Of a DNA stretch of 9,677 bases, positions 7,341 to 9,677 are shown in pieces; positions within the stretch are counted from its first letter, which is position 1, and each line of letters starts with the position of its first letter. The translations under genes were made by a program, and so were the position numbers. The DNA is from Acidimicrobiia bacterium. GTDB lineage: Bacteria > Actinomycetota > Acidimicrobiia > Acidimicrobiales > Acidimicrobilacustridaceae. The stretch spans positions 1 to 9,677 of the forward strand of contig JAEMTX010000069.1 of the NCBI GenBank assembly GCA_016462055.1, given 5' to 3'. The notes under the pieces are model-generated. The model did no database searches. It was not told the DNA's origin and was given only the letters and a program-made list of their open reading frames with translations.

Positions 7341-8651
7341 ATGAAGCCTGAAGATTTTGCTGATAACGATCCATACCTGATCATCGCCGCAGACAGCCAT
7401 GCTGGTTTGCCGACGAATGACTATCGCCCGTATCTCGAGAAGAAGTACCACGATCAACTCGATGTGTTCCTTCTTGAGCAGAAAGAACTCATCGAAGCAT
7501 CAACACGACTCGGCGTGCGCGACGACAAGTACGCCAAGAAGTGGTTCGAAGAACACGACGAGGATCTCGCTGGTGGCTGGGACGCCATTAAGCGCGATCA
7601 AACACTCGATGGTGACGGGGTCGCTGCCGAGGTCGTGTATCCCGATGCCGACGCAGTCGAAAGCCGCACCGCTGTTCCGTTCGGTGCGGGTCTCGGCCTT
7701 TCCGGCGATCTCGATCCCGAACTTGGTCTCGCCGGAGCTAAGGCACATAACCGTTGGCTTGCCGACCTGTGCTCGACAAATCCTGATCGTCGCTGTGGCG
7801 TTGCGCTTGTTCCGATTACCGGTCCGGTTGAAGACGCGCTTGCCGAAATTAAGTGGGCGAAGGAACACGGCCTCGGAGCCATCATGATCCCGGCGCGTTG
7901 GTGTAACCAAACGCCGTATCACGATCGTCGCTATGACCCGATCTGGGCCTTGTGCGAGGAATACAACATGCCGATCGTTACCCACTCAGGTTCGGCTCCG
8001 CGCGAAGAATACGGCGACCTTCTTGGCATCTATGTCACTGAGGTCACCTGGTGGCCAGCGCGTCCGATGTGGTTCATGTTGTGGTCCGGCGTTTTCGAGC
8101 GCTTCCCAAATCTCAAGTTCTGCGCAACCGAAGGTGGTTGCTGGTGGTTGCCGCAACTGTTGTGGTTCTGGGATCGCCTGTGGGCAGGACAGAAGGGTTC
8201 CGAGAAACTCGGCGCCGGCGCATTTGCGGGCAAGGTCGAGATGCTCCCGAGCGAGTACATCGATCGCAACTGCTTCACGGGCCTTGCCAATGTGAAGCGT
8301 CGTGAAATGGGTCAGCGCTACGAAATCGGAATCCAGAACATGCTTTGGGGCACGGACTTCCCGCATCCCGAAGGCACCTGGCCGAACACGCACGAATGGT
8401 TGAAGAAGACCTTCTACGACATTCCGATCGATGAGTCCCGCGTCATGCTCGGGCTCAGCGCCGGCGATGCGTTCAGTTTCGATATGGATGCACTGCGCAA
8501 GATTTCCGAAAAGGTTGGCCCCACGCCTACCGACCTCGGTCAGCTTGGCGAAGGTCGCACCGCACAGGACCTGACCGACCGTTGGGCGCCGGTCAAGGAA
8601 GTTGGCCGTCACTGGCTGACTGGTCACGACTTCCCGCTCATTGCTCAGTAG
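7341..8651 (+). CDS. Amidohydrolase family 2 protein (metal-dependent TIM barrel), paralogue 2
   Basis: The product is 436 residues, about 25 longer than its upstream paralogue. Shared blocks are A-A-D-S-H-A-G (16-22), D-Y-R-P-Y-L-E (27-33), A-H-N-R-W-L-A-D (135-142), the W-A-K-E-H-G-L segment (172-178) and P-I-V-T-H-S-G-S-A (211-219). Likely metal ligands Asp18, His20, His215 and Asp339 (W-G-T-D-F-P-H, 336-342) are all kept, so this copy should also be active. The extra length lies mainly in an acidic insert after the first block and in the C-terminal tail. It is rich in Trp around 237-282, which may line a hydrophobic substrate pocket. AGGGGAG (7330-7336) is 4 nt before the ATG, and the gap to the first paralogue is 14 bp, so the two are co-transcribed. 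A mixed oligomer is possible. The substrate is not known. Confidence 0.9.
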   Translation: MKPEDFADNDPYLIIAADSHAGLPTNDYRPYLEKKYHDQLDVFLLEQKELIEASTRLGVRDDKYAKKWFEEHDEDLAGGWDAIKRDQTLDGDGVAAEVVYPDADAVESRTAVPFGAGLGLSGDLDPELGLAGAKAHNRWLADLCSTNPDRRCGVALVPITGPVEDALAEIKWAKEHGLGAIMIPARWCNQTPYHDRRYDPIWALCEEYNMPIVTHSGSAPREEYGDLLGIYVTEVTWWPARPMWFMLWSGVFERFPNLKFCATEGGCWWLPQLLWFWDRLWAGQKGSEKLGAGAFAGKVEMLPSEYIDRNCFTGLANVKRREMGQRYEIGIQNMLWGTDFPHPEGTWPNTHEWLKKTFYDIPIDESRVMLGLSAGDAFSFDMDALRKISEKVGPTPTDLGQLGEGRTAQDLTDRWAPVKEVGRHWLTGHDFPLIAQ

Positions 8652-8657
8652 CTAAAG

Positions 8658-9311
8658 GTGAGCGCAGCATCTCGAGTTCGTAGTGAACCGGTCGACCGCG
8701 ATGGTCGGCCGGTTACTGCCGACGAGATTCTTGAGGTAGCCGGCAACATCGTGGAGCGTCACGGAGTCGACGCGTTAACGATGCGTCGACTCTCCGACGA
8801 TCTCGGAGTAGCGGTTACCTCGGTGTATTGGCACGTCGGCAATCGAGACGCAGTTCTTGATGGTCTCGTTGATCGTCTTCTTGATCGGATGGAAACCATT
8901 CGCGCTGTTGGCGATACTGCGGTCGAGCGGGTGGCCTCTTTGGCTCGTGAGTTGCGATCAACCCTTCTGGAACGTCAGCACCTTGTCGGTCTCGCCCACG
9001 AGCGTGACCGATCGCCGGCGATGTTCCTGCCCGTGCAGCAGGCTCTCGCTGCCGAGCTCGCATCAGTTGGTAAACATGGCGCTGAAGCGGCTCTGATGCT
9101 TCGGGCGTTGCAGGTGCATGTCATTTCGTCAGTGCTTATGGATCGTGCCGCTGCTCGAAATGCCAGCCACGGAACGGTCGATCCCGATCTTTGGCCAGCA
9201 AATTTTGTTGACCGCGAACTCGTCGCGGCATTGGCGGACCCAGCGGCATACGACACGGTCTTTGAATTCGGCTTGATCGCCCTTCTCGGCGGTCTCGGAG
9301 TGAACGACTAG
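8658..9311 (+). CDS. TetR-family transcriptional regulator
   Basis: The product is 217 residues, typical for TetR repressors. The N-terminal three-helix DNA-binding domain spans about 20-68: I-L-E-V-A-G-N-I-V-E-R-H-G, then T-M-R-R-L-S-D-D-L-G-V (41-51), then the recognition helix region S-V-Y-W-H-V-G-N-R-D-A-V (55-66), close to the classical TetR pattern. The remainder is a helical ligand-binding and dimerisation domain with no recognised ligand signature. It follows the second amidohydrolase by 6 bp and is therefore co-transcribed, so it probably controls this operon and itself in response to a pathway intermediate, perhaps an acyl-CoA. GTG 8658 is the only usable start in frame. The purine run AAAGG overlaps the start codon, so translation initiation should be weak. 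Two strong inverted repeats fall inside its first 135 nt. Confidence 0.92.
   Translation: MSAASRVRSEPVDRDGRPVTADEILEVAGNIVERHGVDALTMRRLSDDLGVAVTSVYWHVGNRDAVLDGLVDRLLDRMETIRAVGDTAVERVASLARELRSTLLERQHLVGLAHERDRSPAMFLPVQQALAAELASVGKHGAEAALMLRALQVHVISSVLMDRAAARNASHGTVDPDLWPANFVDRELVAALADPAAYDTVFEFGLIALLGGLGVND
8686..8714 (+). repeat. Strong inverted repeat inside the start of the TetR gene
   Basis: Left arm AACCGGTCGACC (8686-8697) and right arm GGTCGGCCGGTT (8703-8714) flank a 5-nt loop, GCGAT. Eleven of twelve positions are complementary, and the twelfth is a G-U pair in RNA. The stem can extend by AGT (8682-8684) with ACT (8715-8717) across one bulged base. It starts 28 nt after the first base of the start codon. 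It could be an operator or an mRNA hairpin; no U-tract follows, so it is not a standard terminator. Confidence 0.7.
8764..8792 (+). repeat. Second inverted repeat inside the TetR gene
   Basis: GAGTCGACGC (8764-8773) and GCGTCGACTC (8783-8792) are perfect 10-bp complements with a 9-nt spacer. The spacer contains GTTAAC (8774-8779), itself palindromic and extendable by one base on each side. The pair lies about 50 bp after the first repeat, in the part encoding the first helices of the DNA-binding domain. Confidence 0.6.
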
Positions 9312-9314
9312 CGC

Positions 9315-9345
9315 CTGACAATGAATGGTTTGACGCGACTATCGT
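9315..9345 (+). promoter_or_regulatory. Candidate promoter for a leaderless phosphotransferase transcript
   Basis: CTGACA (9315-9320) resembles a -35 box and TATCGT (9340-9345, TAnnnT type) a -10 box; the 19-nt spacer is long, though an alternative GACTAT (9337-9342) gives 16 nt. The expected start of transcription is about 9350-9352, at or next to the ATG at 9352, which lacks a Shine-Dalgarno sequence. Confidence 0.25.
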
Positions 9346-9351
9346 CCGGCC

Positions 9352-9677
9352 ATGGCTGACAACGCAGAAGAATTCCAAGCCACTGAAACTCCGTGGCGTC
9401 GTGACCCATCAGAACTGACGGGGCGACTTACCGATTGGGTTGTAACCGCATTCGGTGAAGGTTCAATCGTGACCAACGTGGTTGCGCCAGATAACGGCAT
9501 GTCGAGTGAAAGTTGTTTGTTCGATGTCACGCTCGATGGCGTCACTACTCAGTACGTCGCGCGTATGGCGCCGCTTCCTCATGTGATTCCGGTTTTCGAG
9601 AGTTACGACATTGAGCTTCAAGCCAAGGCCATGAATGTCGTCCGCGCCAACACCAATGTTCCGGTTCCCGAAGTAAC
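9352..9677 (+). CDS. Phosphotransferase family protein (APH-like), N-terminal part
   Basis: The frame is open from ATG 9352 to the window end, giving 108 residues of a protein expected to be about 340-360 long. The N-terminus matches the acyl-CoA-dehydrogenase-associated aminoglycoside-phosphotransferase-like family (related to mycobacterial FadE36 and to the kinase domains of ACAD10/ACAD11): L-T-D-W-V helix (26-30), the glycine-turn D-N-G-M-S-S-E (47-53) where ATP is bound, L-F-D-V-T-L (56-61), Y-V-A-R-M-A-P (68-74), the S-Y-D-I-E-L-Q helix (84-90) and T-N-V-P-V-P (101-106). The catalytic loop and metal-binding residues lie beyond the window, so activity cannot be judged. It is 40 bp after the TetR gene and may belong to the same operon or have its own promoter. 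It is probably not an antibiotic-resistance gene. Confidence 0.85.
   Translation, partial: MADNAEEFQATETPWRRDPSELTGRLTDWVVTAFGEGSIVTNVVAPDNGMSSESCLFDVTLDGVTTQYVARMAPLPHVIPVFESYDIELQAKAMNVVRANTNVPVPEV

Noticed and set aside
7986..8627. 213-codon open frame on the minus strand
   Set aside because: It is entirely opposite the second amidohydrolase, whose motifs and length are convincing; no family features are seen.
232..9351. KstR-type operator (AAC...GTT with flanking T/A) expected for a mycobacterial-style sterol regulon
   Set aside because: I found no convincing match in any of the gaps; control is more likely by the local TetR protein.
9352..9677. Aminoglycoside resistance kinase
   Set aside because: The N-terminal pattern and neighbourhood fit the acyl-CoA-dehydrogenase-associated phosphotransferases rather than drug-resistance enzymes.
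1..9677. CRISPR array, tRNA or rRNA gene, insertion sequence or integrase
   Set aside because: No regularly spaced direct repeats, no tRNA-like cloverleaf and no transposase or integrase motifs were seen.

Overview
This 9.7 kb window carries ten genes, eight complete and one cut at each end, all on the + strand and closely packed. GC is roughly 57-60% by sampling a few lines. An F420-type luciferase-like oxidoreductase, a FadD19-like acyl-CoA ligase, paired acyl-CoA dehydrogenases, a TetR regulator and an acyl-CoA-dehydrogenase-associated phosphotransferase together point to an actinobacterium. The moderate GC fits Acidimicrobiia-like lineages better than Mycobacterium or Streptomyces, but this is an inference from gene content, with no marker gene in the window.

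Layout. 1-231 is the C-terminal end of a short-chain dehydrogenase (SDR). 294-1097 is a complete classical SDR. 1147-2157 is a luciferase-like oxidoreductase of the Rv3520c type. 2222-3817 is an acyl-CoA ligase resembling mycobacterial FadD19. 3814-4839 and 4841-5983 are two adjacent acyl-CoA dehydrogenase genes that look like the non-catalytic and catalytic subunits of a heteromeric enzyme. After the longest gap (5984-6090), which holds a candidate promoter and a perfect 14-bp palindrome, come two paralogous metal-dependent amidohydrolases (6091-7326 and 7341-8651), a TetR-family repressor (8658-9311) and the start of a phosphotransferase (9352 to the window end).

How the genes may work together (inference). 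The ligase would load a carboxylic acid onto CoA and the paired dehydrogenases would introduce the alpha-beta double bond. The SDRs would oxidise or reduce hydroxyl and keto groups, and the F420 enzyme would carry out another redox step. The two amidohydrolases would hydrolyse or decarboxylate an intermediate, under control of the TetR protein. Rv3520c-like and FadD19-like genes also lie near each other in the M. tuberculosis cholesterol locus, so a sterol, terpenoid or branched/cyclic acid substrate is plausible. No thiolase, enoyl-CoA hydratase or aldol-lyase is visible here. The downstream phosphotransferase raises a second idea: phosphorylation-assisted breakdown of hydroxyacyl-CoA, as proposed for eukaryotic ACAD10/ACAD11.

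The most unusual non-coding signals are two strong inverted repeats inside the first 135 nt of the TetR gene and the palindrome ahead of the amidohydrolase pair.
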